DNA from: Mycobacterium scrofulaceum
GTDB taxonomy: Bacteria; Actinomycetota; Actinomycetes; Mycobacteriales; Mycobacteriaceae
DNA length: 64,000 nt
Reading direction: 5' to 3'
Assembly: GCF_002086735.1 (NCBI RefSeq)
Contig: NZ_MVIJ01000010.1
Coordinates: forward strand, 62,001-126,000
Shown here: one piece after another, positions 11,153-18,829 of the stretch
Layout of the letters: the number at the start of each line of letters is the position of its first letter
How positions within the stretch are numbered: the stretch's first letter is position 1
Notes under the pieces: generated by a model
The model's database searches: none
What the model was told of the DNA's origin: nothing
The model's input: only the letters and a program-made list of their open reading frames with translations
Made by a program: the position numbers and the translations under genes

Positions 11153-13132
11153 CTAGCGGCGCCGCCATGATTCGCGCCTGGTGCGCCACACGATCACCCC
11201 GGCGCCTACGACGGCCACGGCGACCCAGCCCGCGCCGAACCACCACAGCCAACCGAGATCCGAGTGGCCCGGCGATCCCGCCGCCGGGCCGGCCGCCGCC
11301 GGGTGCTCGACGGTCACCGGCTCCTGTCCTCCCGGTGCGGACACCAAAGCGACGCCTTTGAGGCGTTGCCAGCGCTTGTTGTCGCTGTTGAGCCATCGAA
11401 GCAGTTCGTCGAGCTGTCCGGGTGCCCCGTTGGACGTCGCCACCAACAACGACCGCCCGCGATTGAAAACCGTTTGCAGAGAAGCGAACCGGAGTCCCGG
11501 GTCCAACGTCAGCCTGGCCGGCTTGCCGTCGGATTCGACGGCGTTGACGGTGATCGGCCCGCTGGGCCCCGCTGACACCGGGAGCGCGACATTCGAGTGG
11601 TTCCAGCCGTCGGCGGCGATCAATATCGCGGGGTCCGACGAGTCGATCGCCTGCTGCACGCTGGTGACCGTGGTGAACAGCGGCACGGAACTGATCCGCT
11701 GCAGGCCCACCACCAGATTGATCGCCCGCACCGTGTCGCTCAGCGAGTGCGGCTCGATGCCCACCTGCACCCGGGGCATCAACGACTGGGGCACCGATTG
11801 AAAGCCGTCCGGTAGCGGCGGCAGGGCGGGGCTGCTCTGAATCGTGCTGTCGCCGTTGATGTTCAACGTGAGGAGCTGGTTTCCCGGGCCCACGGTGTAG
11901 AAGTCGCCGCAATGTCCGACGTTGGCCGCGACGTCCATGACCAGATCGAGGCTGGTGTATCGCTGCAGGAGGCGATCCGGCACGTCGACCCACCGGTCGA
12001 CCGTGCCATGCCCGTCCGTCGGCCAGTGGTCGATGGTCTCCGGGCCGACGTTCACGGTGATCTGACCCCCGATGTTCCCCGGCGTCGGGGTGTAGGACCC
12101 CTGCAGGTGCACGCGGAGGTCGTGCACGGGTCTACCGAACTTGGTCTGGTCCAGTCCGATCGACACGCGCGGCTGCAGCGACGTGGCGTTGACGACGGGC
12201 TGGCCCAATTCGCGCAACGTGGCGGTGTCGCCGAGTTGTTGCGGTTTGGGTTTGAGCTGTTCCACCGCCGCCTTGGACGACAAAGCCAGCTGTGACACGT
12301 CGTTGAAGAGGACGGCCGTGTTCGATTCGTCGGACTGCCCGAGCGGGCCCGACATGAGTAGCCAGGGCACGCCGGCGGCTCCCTGCAGGGAAAGCCCGTT
12401 GTCGGGACCCTCTTTGACGACGATCTGGCGTTCCAGCGACTGCGGCGGTGTCGGGGGCGCGTTCTGCCCTTCGGGCAACGGGATAACGGCTATCTCGGGC
12501 GACTGCCTGCCGTAGTGCGAGGCCGCGGAGGCGGCCAGCTGGATCGCCGTGTCGGACTCGTTCGGAGACGGCGACTGCGGCAGGAAGATGGACAGCTTTC
12601 GCAGCACCGGGGGCAGGAAGTGTGCGACCGTCGTCGGCGGCAGTTCGACCCCGGTGTAGGTGATCGACCCGTTGGTCAGACGCAGCGGGCTCTCCGGGTA
12701 GAGGCAGAATCCGTCCAACGGCACGAGGTAGGAACGCAACGTCACCGACAGCCAGTTGTCGTTGACCTCCGCGCCGGCCAGCGGAATGACGATCGGCGAC
12801 TGGTCGGCGGTGGGCAGGGTCAATCGCGCGATGGTGCGCTCGCCCTGCGTCACGGTGAGCAAGCCGGACCGCAGATTGATGGGCAGTTCGACGGTGGCGT
12901 TCAGTGCCGTCGGGGTCAGCCCGTGCAGTACCGGCACCGTCAATTGCTGGCTGCTCGTCAGGCCCCAGAACTCCAGCATGGGAGCCGACCCGATGTCGGT
13001 CAGCGACAGGGTCGGCGAGTCCGCCGCCGTAGCCGGCTCGCCGGGCGCGGCCCACGATGGCGGGGCACTCATCACCAAAAATCCGGCCGCAGCGGCCAGC
13101 GCCACCACTTTGCCCAGACGTTTCGGGTACAT
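11153..13132 (-). CDS. BcsB-like periplasmic/membrane polysaccharide-export protein
   Basis: A 659-aa protein with a signal peptide (about 1-30, ending ...PPSWAAPG), a long extracytoplasmic part with two jelly-roll/flavodoxin-like repeats typical of BcsB (LPINLRSGLLTVTQGER; RVHLQGSYTPTPGNIGGQITVNV), and one C-terminal transmembrane helix (LGWLWWFGAGWVAVAVVGAGVIVW) followed by a short basic tail. In bacterial cellulose synthesis BcsB partners BcsA to guide the polymer through the envelope; no BcsA-like synthase is in this window. Start set at ATG 13132, which sits seven bases after a -10 element; longer in-frame starts exist at 13150 and 13174. Operon with the downstream deacetylase. Confidence 0.75.
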   Translation of the reverse strand: MYPKRLGKVVALAAAAGFLVMSAPPSWAAPGEPATAADSPTLSLTDIGSAPMLEFWGLTSSQQLTVPVLHGLTPTALNATVELPINLRSGLLTVTQGERTIARLTLPTADQSPIVIPLAGAEVNDNWLSVTLRSYLVPLDGFCLYPESPLRLTNGSITYTGVELPPTTVAHFLPPVLRKLSIFLPQSPSPNESDTAIQLAASAASHYGRQSPEIAVIPLPEGQNAPPTPPQSLERQIVVKEGPDNGLSLQGAAGVPWLLMSGPLGQSDESNTAVLFNDVSQLALSSKAAVEQLKPKPQQLGDTATLRELGQPVVNATSLQPRVSIGLDQTKFGRPVHDLRVHLQGSYTPTPGNIGGQITVNVGPETIDHWPTDGHGTVDRWVDVPDRLLQRYTSLDLVMDVAANVGHCGDFYTVGPGNQLLTLNINGDSTIQSSPALPPLPDGFQSVPQSLMPRVQVGIEPHSLSDTVRAINLVVGLQRISSVPLFTTVTSVQQAIDSSDPAILIAADGWNHSNVALPVSAGPSGPITVNAVESDGKPARLTLDPGLRFASLQTVFNRGRSLLVATSNGAPGQLDELLRWLNSDNKRWQRLKGVALVSAPGGQEPVTVEHPAAAGPAAGSPGHSDLGWLWWFGAGWVAVAVVGAGVIVWRTRRESWRRR

Positions 13133-13139
13133 CACCGGA

Positions 13140-13167
13140 ACAGTATGCATTGTCGAATGCGAGTCAA
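13140..13167 (-). promoter_or_regulatory. Promoter of bcsB-like gene, predicted leaderless
   Basis: On the minus strand TTGACT (13167-13162) and TACTGT (13145-13140) are separated by 16 bases. The ATG at 13132 lies seven bases after the -10, where transcription should begin, so the mRNA is probably leaderless. Confidence 0.55.
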
Positions 13168-13256
13168 GCCCCACTTACCGAATCACCGTCTCGACGACGG
13201 CGAAAAAGGGTGTGGCACATCCGGCCCGGACTTCGCCCGCGTGGAACCCCGGCCGA

Positions 13257-13958
13257 TCAGCGCCCCACGCCGCTGTCCGCCTGGGGGGCGGCGGCCGGGG
13301 CGTGTCGCATTACCTCGCGACCGAGGAATTGGCGGAAGTACGGGAGCGACGCCTCCGTGACGGTGCCGGGCAGCAGGAGTTCCAAGATCTGGCGCAGCCG
13401 TCCGGTGATGTCCACGGGGTCGCCGGCACTCGGACCGTGGCGTGCTATCGCATTGGATACCAACCGCGTTCCGAACATCGCTCCGACCAGGAACTCGGAC
13501 AACCCTTCGGGGTCCACGTCGTTGCGGATGTCCCCCTCACGGATCGCTCGCCGGGCCTGGTCGGCGATCATCGCCGCCAGGTCCGCATAAAACCGCGCGG
13601 CGGCCTCGTTCAATCCGCTTAAGGCAGAGGCCAATTGCTCGGCGGTGCGAACCATCCGGTCGGAATTGAGCACTTCGACGATGGTGAAGGCGCCGTGCAG
13701 CATGTTCTCCAGCCCCGGCGACGACGACCCGCAGACGTTGCGGAAGGCGGTGAGAAGCGCGTCGGAGCCCTCCTGGAGAATGTCGGACGCCAGCGATTCC
13801 TTCGAATCAAAGTGGTGATAGAGCGCGCCCTTGGTCATCCCGGTCCGCTCGATGATCGCGCCCCACCCGGCGGCGGCATACCCGACTTCGCCGAACACCT
13901 CGATCGCGGCGTCGAGGATCTTCCGCCGAGTGGCTTCGGATCGGACCTGGCGCGGCAT
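13257..13958 (-). CDS. TetR-family regulator, ScbR (gamma-butyrolactone receptor)-like, copy A
   Basis: A 233-aa regulator with an N-terminal HTH (SEATRRKILDAAIEVFGEVGY ... IIERTGMTKGALYHHFDSKESLA, about 7-55) and a large helical ligand domain. The MTKGALYHHFDSKE recognition segment and overall length resemble ScbR/ArpA-type autoregulator receptors more than short TetRs; that assignment is by resemblance only. GGAGG lies upstream of ATG 13958. It is the middle of a same-strand run: small ORF, TetR B, TetR A, then the BcsB-like gene 124 bases downstream. It may control this neighbourhood and the PPE-led operon. Confidence 0.8.
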   Translation of the reverse strand: MPRQVRSEATRRKILDAAIEVFGEVGYAAAGWGAIIERTGMTKGALYHHFDSKESLASDILQEGSDALLTAFRNVCGSSSPGLENMLHGAFTIVEVLNSDRMVRTAEQLASALSGLNEAAARFYADLAAMIADQARRAIREGDIRNDVDPEGLSEFLVGAMFGTRLVSNAIARHGPSAGDPVDITGRLRQILELLLPGTVTEASLPYFRQFLGREVMRHAPAAAPQADSGVGR

Positions 13959-14054
13959 TGTCCCTGCACCTCCGAAGTCACGACGGATGCGCCGAGTCGT
14001 TTCTCTGCCTCACATCGACCGCCAAGACGTCAAAGATAGCAGCCGGCGTGACGG

Positions 14055-14073
14055 CGAGCGGACCGTCCGCTCG
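14055..14073. terminator. 19-bp perfect palindrome between the two TetR genes
   Basis: CGAGCGGAC-C-GTCCGCTCG has 9-bp arms around one central base, 12 bases after the stop of TetR B. It could be a U-tract-less terminator hairpin of the type common in mycobacteria, or an operator for TetR A. No poly-U follows on the minus strand. Confidence 0.45.
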
Positions 14074-14085
14074 GCACCGCTTTCG

Positions 14086-14763
14086 TTACGGCGGACCCTC
14101 GTCGGCCGCGCTGGCGTTGACGGCGAGCGCCGCACGCCGCCTTAGGAATTGACGAAAGTACTCGGTCCGGTCCGGTTGCAGGATCCCACCGAGGATGAGC
14201 AGCCAGCATTTCTCCAGGTCGAGCAGGAAGCGTTCCGGATCGTCCAGATTGCTGGTCTTGCGCAGCCCCATATGCAGGGACACCATCAGGCGTCCCACGT
14301 CGGCGGGATCGCAGCGCTCGTCGATGTCGCCCTGGGCGATGGCCTGCTCGACGACCCCCGACAAGGCCTCCACCCACCCGCACAGCAGCGTGTCCTGCAG
14401 GCCCGCCGGCTGCCCGACCGACTCGATCAGATTCAGGCCGGCCCGCACCAGGTCCGTCTTGATGTCTTGGACGGCGATCAGGTACGAGAAGTCGATCAGG
14501 GTCTCCAGGCCCGAAAGCCCTCTGGTCAGCAGGTCGCCGACGGCGACGGTCGCGGCGCCGATCTGCTTGTCGATCAACTCCACCGCCAGGGCGTGCTTCG
14601 ACTTGAAGTGGAAATACATCGCGCCTTTGGTCAGCTGAGCCTCGGCGAGAATGTCATCGAGACCGACGTCGTGGTAGGGCCGGCGCGCGAATTGATGCGA
14701 GGCGGCCCGCAGGATCTGTCGCCGCGTCGCATCGGCGCGTCCGTCGGTCGAATGGCTCGTCAT
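14086..14763 (-). CDS. TetR-family regulator, ScbR-like, copy B
   Basis: A 225-aa paralogue of the next TetR: HTH segment ATRRQILRAASHQFARRPYHDVGLDDILAEAQLTKGAMYFHFKSK (first about 60 residues), followed by a helical sensor domain. Start chosen at ATG 14763 because the helix-turn-helix begins ~10 residues later; the open frame continues 32 codons upstream over another gene. It begins 13 bases after the stop of a 50-codon small ORF on the same strand, so the two are likely co-transcribed. Tandem ScbR-like pairs are a recurrent arrangement in actinomycete signalling; the ligand here is unknown. Confidence 0.8.
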   Translation of the reverse strand: MTSHSTDGRADATRRQILRAASHQFARRPYHDVGLDDILAEAQLTKGAMYFHFKSKHALAVELIDKQIGAATVAVGDLLTRGLSGLETLIDFSYLIAVQDIKTDLVRAGLNLIESVGQPAGLQDTLLCGWVEALSGVVEQAIAQGDIDERCDPADVGRLMVSLHMGLRKTSNLDDPERFLLDLEKCWLLILGGILQPDRTEYFRQFLRRRAALAVNASAADEGPP

Positions 14764-14776
14764 CGGACTCGCCAGC

Positions 14777-14929
14777 TCAGCTCTCGTCGGCCTGGGCGCA
14801 GCCCGTGTGCGTGAACCCGTCGGGGACGTTGAGCCCTCCGACGTCGGCGTGGATAGCACGAGCGATCTCCTCGGGGTTCGCGACCCGGACCTGGTCGATC
14901 GCCGTCGGGTTGATGAGCACGGAATCCAC
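14777..14929 (-). CDS. Small ORF, 50 aa, upstream of TetR B (unknown)
   Basis: GTG 14929 to TGA 14779-14777 encodes 50 residues, starting VDSVLINPTAIDQVRVANPE and ending GFTHTGCAQADES. About 45 of its 50 codons end in G or C, matching the genome's coding bias, and it stops 13 bases before TetR B. It has one cysteine, no signal peptide, and an alternation of acidic and hydrophobic residues unlike a random antisense frame. I recognise no family. It could be a regulatory peptide, a small metabolic protein or a remnant. The opposing plus-strand open frame 14805-15074 is judged a shadow. Confidence 0.55.
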   Translation of the reverse strand: MDSVLINPTAIDQVRVANPEEIARAIHADVGGLNVPDGFTHTGCAQADES

Positions 14930-15065
14930 CTCGGTTCTGCGGTCTAGAGCAACACCGACCGGCCACCCCCGGGCAGTACTTGGGCCACACCTGAGATTAG
15001 CAGCCGCGGGCGCCCGAGTTGACGCTCCTGTAAATACCTGTCGTCCAGATCACAGTGTCGTTGCA

Positions 15066-15082
15066 AACTATTAGTATGTTTT
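15066..15082. promoter_or_regulatory. Imperfect palindrome, candidate ScbR-like site 1
   Basis: AAACTATTAGTATGTTT has AAAC/GTTT ends and a partly symmetric AT-rich centre. It contains AGTATGTT, the word also present at site 2 (15328-15344), and is followed by TTATACGCTATTAT, which offers -10-like hexamers. Confidence 0.4.
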
Positions 15083-15327
15083 ATACGCTATTATCACATT
15101 GTCAGTTTGTCGTTTCGGGGCGGCCCGGGCGCCGGGTTCGGGCAGTTGAACAGCCAATACGTCGAATTTCGGGCCACTTGCAGGGCGTTAGGAGAACCAC
15201 ATGCCGGTCGTGACCACGGGGCCACGCGCACTGGCAGCGCCAGCAGGTAGATCGCCCGGCCAGGGACCAAGTGCCCTCCCGAACGTAGGCGAAATACTCT
15301 TCGGCAGCGGGCCCGCCTCATTTCATA

Positions 15328-15342
15328 CTTTAAGTATGTTCA
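15328..15342. promoter_or_regulatory. Perfect palindrome CATACTT-T-AAGTATG, candidate ScbR-like site 2
   Basis: Seven-base perfect arms around a single base, 53 bases upstream of the PPE start and near where a promoter for the PPE-rfbC-sugar-transferase run would lie. The shared AGTATGTT word with site 1 suggests one regulator binds both. Confidence 0.5.
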
Positions 15343-15394
15343 GTCGCGGATTGCCGGCGTGTCGGTACGCCGCGTACGGCCTCCAGGGCTTGAC

Positions 15395-16621
15395 GTGATC
15401 GATTTTGGCGCGTTCCCCCCGGAGTTCAACTCCGCGCGGATGTATGCCGGTCCAGGTCCGATCTCGCTGGTGGCCGCCGCGGTGGCCTGGGACAGTCTGG
15501 CCGCCGAATTGCATACCGCGGCAGCCTGTTACCGGTCGGTGGTCGCGGGGCTGACGAGCGGCCGCTGGCTGGGGCCTTCGTCGTTGACCATGGCGTCCGC
15601 GTTCGCGCCCTACATGGCCTGGACCGCCGGCGCGGCCGCACGGGCCGCCGAGGCGGCCGGCCAGGCCCGGCTCGCCGTCGAGATCTACGAGGCCGCCTTC
15701 GCGATGACCGTTCCCCCGCCGGCCGTCGCCGCGAACCGGGTCCAGCTCGCGACGCTGATCGCCACCAACTTCTTCGGCCAGAATTCGGCGGCCATCGCCG
15801 CGACCGAGGCCGAATACGGCGAGATGTGGGCGCAGGACGCCGGGGCGATGTACCAATACGCCGCCGGTTCGGCGGCCGCCTGCGAGGTGACCCCGTTCAG
15901 CCCCCCGCCGAACGTCACCGACCCGGCCGGTGTGGCCAGCCAGAGCAGCGCGGTCGCGCAGGCCGAGACCTTGACGGCGACGCATACGTCGCTGTCGAAC
16001 GTGGTGTCCACGGTGCCCAACGCCCTGCACGGGCTTTCGTCGCCGATGACCGCCGGGACCGCCACCCTGACCGACGTCGCGGGAGGTGCGGGCAGCGCGG
16101 CCGGCACCGTGACCGATTCCGCCACTTCGTCGCTGATGTCGAGCCTCGTGTCCAGCGTGCCGAGCTCCATCCCCACCTACTTCATGGCCGCGGCGACGCC
16201 GCTGTACGGCATGTCCTCCATCCTCGGCATGGCTCAAACCGGGCAGGGCCTGGCGAACGGCGCGATGGCGGCCGCGAACGCCGCGGGCGCCGCCGCCTCG
16301 GGGGCCGCGAACGCGGCCGCGGGTGCGGCGAGCGCGGGCGCGGGCGCACTCGGCTCACTGGGATCCGGTGTGATCGGCAGCCTCGGCAGCGCGGCCTCCC
16401 TCGGCCCGCTTGCGGTGCCGGCCAGCTGGACCAGCGTGATCCCGGCGGCGCACAGCGCGGCCTCCGCATTGCCCACCATCAGCCTGGCCGGCGCCAACAC
16501 GCCGCCCAGCATCATGGGCTCGCTGCCCCGCCTGGCCGCCGCGTCGGGCAAGAACCTCGGGCCCCGCTACGGGGTCATCCCGACCGTGATGACGCGCCCG
16601 CCGTCGGGCGGATACGCGTAG
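15395..16621 (+). CDS. PPE family protein, PPE-SVP subgroup
   Basis: A 408-aa PPE protein starting at GTG 15395 so that the canonical [19 protein letters not shown] opens the protein. The WxG turn is RWLGPSS (about 57-63). The SVP-subgroup motif GxxSVPxxW appears as GPLAVPASW with Ala for Ser, and the tail [17 protein letters not shown] is typical of ESX-5-exported PPE-SVP proteins. No PE gene lies beside it, so its secretion partner must be elsewhere. It ends 58 bases before the RmlC-like gene on the same strand and appears to head the polysaccharide operon. Outer-surface or outer-membrane localisation is expected. Confidence 0.9.
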   Translation: MIDFGAFPPEFNSARMYAGPGPISLVAAAVAWDSLAAELHTAAACYRSVVAGLTSGRWLGPSSLTMASAFAPYMAWTAGAAARAAEAAGQARLAVEIYEAAFAMTVPPPAVAANRVQLATLIATNFFGQNSAAIAATEAEYGEMWAQDAGAMYQYAAGSAAACEVTPFSPPPNVTDPAGVASQSSAVAQAETLTATHTSLSNVVSTVPNALHGLSSPMTAGTATLTDVAGGAGSAAGTVTDSATSSLMSSLVSSVPSSIPTYFMAAATPLYGMSSILGMAQTGQGLANGAMAAANAAGAAASGAANAAAGAASAGAGALGSLGSGVIGSLGSAASLGPLAVPASWTSVIPAAHSAASALPTISLAGANTPPSIMGSLPRLAAASGKNLGPRYGVIPTVMTRPPSGGYA

Positions 16622-16679
16622 GCGAGCAGATGAACCCACACGAATCGATGGGCGCGCCCGGCGCGGAAAGGAGCGGTAG

Positions 16680-17252
16680 GTGAAGTACATGCCCACCCAG
16701 GTCGCCGGCGTGACGATCATCGACCTCGAACCGCAGTGCGACCACCGCGGCTTCTCTTCCCGGTCCTTCTGCGCCGACGAATTCGCCAGTCGCGGACTGG
16801 ATTTCGACGTCACCCAGACGAACATCTTCTTCAACTACACCCGGGGCACGGTGCGGGGCCTGCATCACCGGGTGCCGCCCTACGGTCAGACCCAGCTGGT
16901 CCGCTGCACCCGCGGCGCCATCGCCGCCGTGGCCGTGGACATCCGCCCCGGCTCGCAGACCTACGGCGACCACGTGATGGTGGAGTTGAGCGCGGACAAC
17001 CACCGGGCGCTGTTCCTGCCACCGTTCGTCGCGCACGGCTTCCAAACCCTGGTCGACAACACCGAAGTCAGCTACCAGGTCGGCGGCGCATCCGCGCCGT
17101 CCGATGAGCAGGGATTCCACTGGAACGACCCGGAATTCGGCATCGTGTGGCCGCTGCCGGTCACCGTGATCTCCGAACAGGACGCCAGTTGGCCCTCGCG
17201 AACGCCGAGCTTCACGCCGATCGAGAGGGCAGCGTCATGTCTAACCCCTTGA
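16680..17252 (+). CDS. RmlC-like dTDP-4-keto-6-deoxy-sugar epimerase (cupin)
   Basis: A 190-aa cupin related to dTDP-4-dehydrorhamnose 3,5-epimerase. Features: RGLHHRVPP (catalytic His), LVRCTRGAIAAVAVDIRPGS, the FVAHGFQTL strand, VSYQVG (catalytic Tyr position) and HWNDPEFGI. AAAGGAG is six bases upstream of GTG 16680, supporting this start. The other dTDP-sugar genes (rmlA, B, D) are not here, so it probably makes a specific deoxysugar precursor from a shared pool. It overlaps the next gene by 16 bases. Confidence 0.8.
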   Translation: MKYMPTQVAGVTIIDLEPQCDHRGFSSRSFCADEFASRGLDFDVTQTNIFFNYTRGTVRGLHHRVPPYGQTQLVRCTRGAIAAVAVDIRPGSQTYGDHVMVELSADNHRALFLPPFVAHGFQTLVDNTEVSYQVGGASAPSDEQGFHWNDPEFGIVWPLPVTVISEQDASWPSRTPSFTPIERAASCLTP

Positions 17253-18823
17253 CCACCCGGCAATTGGTGGATGTCGTGCACGCCGAACCAGGGCCGCGGA
17301 AGCGCAAGCCGGCCGCCGTGGCGTCGTTGCCGCAACACCGGCCCAGCGTTTTGCCGGTGACGCCCGTCCCTGCGCCCGCCGCCACCGGAAACGCCGGCAG
17401 GCGCTGGCAGCACCGGTATTCGCAGCACCTGCGCATCAGCGACTCGGTGATCGTGTGCGCGTCGATCGTGCTCGCGCAGTACGTCCGGTTCGGGGAAATC
17501 TCGAATACCTCGGGTTACCCGGACGTCGTGATGACCCTGTTCTCCTTCCTGTTCGCGGCGCTGTGGCTCTCGGCGCTGGCGGTCTTTCAAACGCGCTCAC
17601 CGCGAGTCATCGGCGCCGGCATCGACGAGTACCGGCGGATCGGCAGCGCGTCGTTCTGGACGTTCGGCATCATCGCGATGGTGACCCTGCTGGCCAAGGT
17701 GGACCTGGCCCGTGGTTATCTCGCGATCGCCCTCCCCGTCGGGACGATGGGCCTGCTGGCGAGCCGCAGCCTGTGGCGCAAGCACATCGGCCGGCTGCGA
17801 GCGCAGGGCCAGTGCCAGACGTCGGTGTTGGCGATCGGAGACCGGCAGGCGGTTTCCCACCTCGCCCACGAGCTGGCCCGCAACCCGCTGGACGGTTACG
17901 TCGTGGTGGGCGTGTGCATCCCGGGCTACGGGCCGCCGCGGGGCAATGCCCTCACCATCGGCGGCCGCGCGGTGCCGATCCTCGGTGACGTCACCGACGC
18001 GGTAACCGCGATTCAGCGCTGCGGTGCGGACACCGTGGCGGTAACTCAGACCGATCACTTCGGGATGCATGGGATCCGAGAGCTGATGTGGCAGTTGGAG
18101 ACGATGGACGTCGACGTCGTGGTGTCGCCGGGGGTGATGGACGTCGCGGAAGCCCGCCTGACTTTGCGGCCCACCGCGGGCATGCCCCTGTTGCACGTGG
18201 AGAAACCGCAATACGAAGGCACGCAACGCTTTCAGAAGCAGGTATTCGATTTCCTGTTCTCGCTGGCAGCCCTGATCGGCACGGCGCCCATCCTGATCGC
18301 GGCCGCCGTCGCCATCAAACTCACCAGCAAGGGGCCGGTGTTCTACCCGTCCGAACGGATCGGCATCGACGGCAAGCCGTTTCGGATGCTGAAGTTCCGG
18401 ACCATGGTCGACGGCGCCGACACCCAGATCGACCACCTGCTGGCGCGCAACGAGGGCGCCGGCGGCGTGCTGTTCAAGATGCGCGAAGACCCGCGGGTCA
18501 CTCCCGTCGGCAAGATCCTGCGCAGGTTCAGCATCGACGAACTCCCCCAGTTCATCAACGTGCTCAAGGGCGATATGAGCGTGGTGGGGCCCCGACCCCC
18601 GTTGCGCCGGGAAGTCGAAACCTACGACGGCGACGTCAAGCGGCGGCTGCTGGTGAAACCGGGCGTCAGCGGGCTGTGGCAGGTGAGCGGCCGATCAGAC
18701 CTCTCGTGGGAAGAGTCGGTGCGGTTGGACCTGTCCTACGTCGACAACTGGTCGATGTCGGGCGACCTCATGATCGTCGCCAAGACGGTTAAGGCCGTTC
18801 TCACCAGTCACGGCGCATACTAG
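17237..18823 (+). CDS. Polyprenyl-phosphate sugar-1-phosphate transferase (WbaP/WcaJ type)
   Basis: Initiates a lipid-linked repeat unit by transferring a hexose-1-phosphate to undecaprenyl/decaprenyl phosphate on the inner face of the membrane. The 528-aa protein has four N-terminal membrane segments (about 60-180), a CoA-binding-like Rossmann region (about 190-310), a further membrane helix (FLFSLAALIGTAPILIAAAV) and the catalytic PF02397 domain with FRMLKFRTM, LRRFSIDELPQ, VGPRPPL and GVSGLWQVSGRS. ATG 17237 has AGAGGG upstream. It is part of the plus-strand run PPE-rfbC-transferase-flippase-GT. Confidence 0.92.
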   Translation: MSNPLTTRQLVDVVHAEPGPRKRKPAAVASLPQHRPSVLPVTPVPAPAATGNAGRRWQHRYSQHLRISDSVIVCASIVLAQYVRFGEISNTSGYPDVVMTLFSFLFAALWLSALAVFQTRSPRVIGAGIDEYRRIGSASFWTFGIIAMVTLLAKVDLARGYLAIALPVGTMGLLASRSLWRKHIGRLRAQGQCQTSVLAIGDRQAVSHLAHELARNPLDGYVVVGVCIPGYGPPRGNALTIGGRAVPILGDVTDAVTAIQRCGADTVAVTQTDHFGMHGIRELMWQLETMDVDVVVSPGVMDVAEARLTLRPTAGMPLLHVEKPQYEGTQRFQKQVFDFLFSLAALIGTAPILIAAAVAIKLTSKGPVFYPSERIGIDGKPFRMLKFRTMVDGADTQIDHLLARNEGAGGVLFKMREDPRVTPVGKILRRFSIDELPQFINVLKGDMSVVGPRPPLRREVETYDGDVKRRLLVKPGVSGLWQVSGRSDLSWEESVRLDLSYVDNWSMSGDLMIVAKTVKAVLTSHGAY

Positions 18824-18829
18824 GGAGTC

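Larger units (their letters stand above)
14930..15394. promoter_or_regulatory. 465-bp AT-richer regulatory region between the small ORF/TetR operon and the PPE operon
   Basis: No convincing gene is visible. The stretch is clearly more AT-rich than its surroundings in two places: 15061-15100, and around 15328-15344. Both contain the word AGTATGTT. This is the divergent control region for the small ORF-TetR run (minus) and the PPE-led polysaccharide run (plus). Confidence 0.6.

Noticed and set aside
10096-13132. Cellulose synthase operon
   Set aside because: Only a BcsB-like protein and a deacetylase are present; no BcsA, BcsC or BcsZ gene is visible in the window.
14805-15074. 89-aa plus-strand frame opposite the small ORF
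   Set aside because: The minus-strand frame has much better codon bias and a position just before TetR B; the plus frame has no ribosome site or motif.
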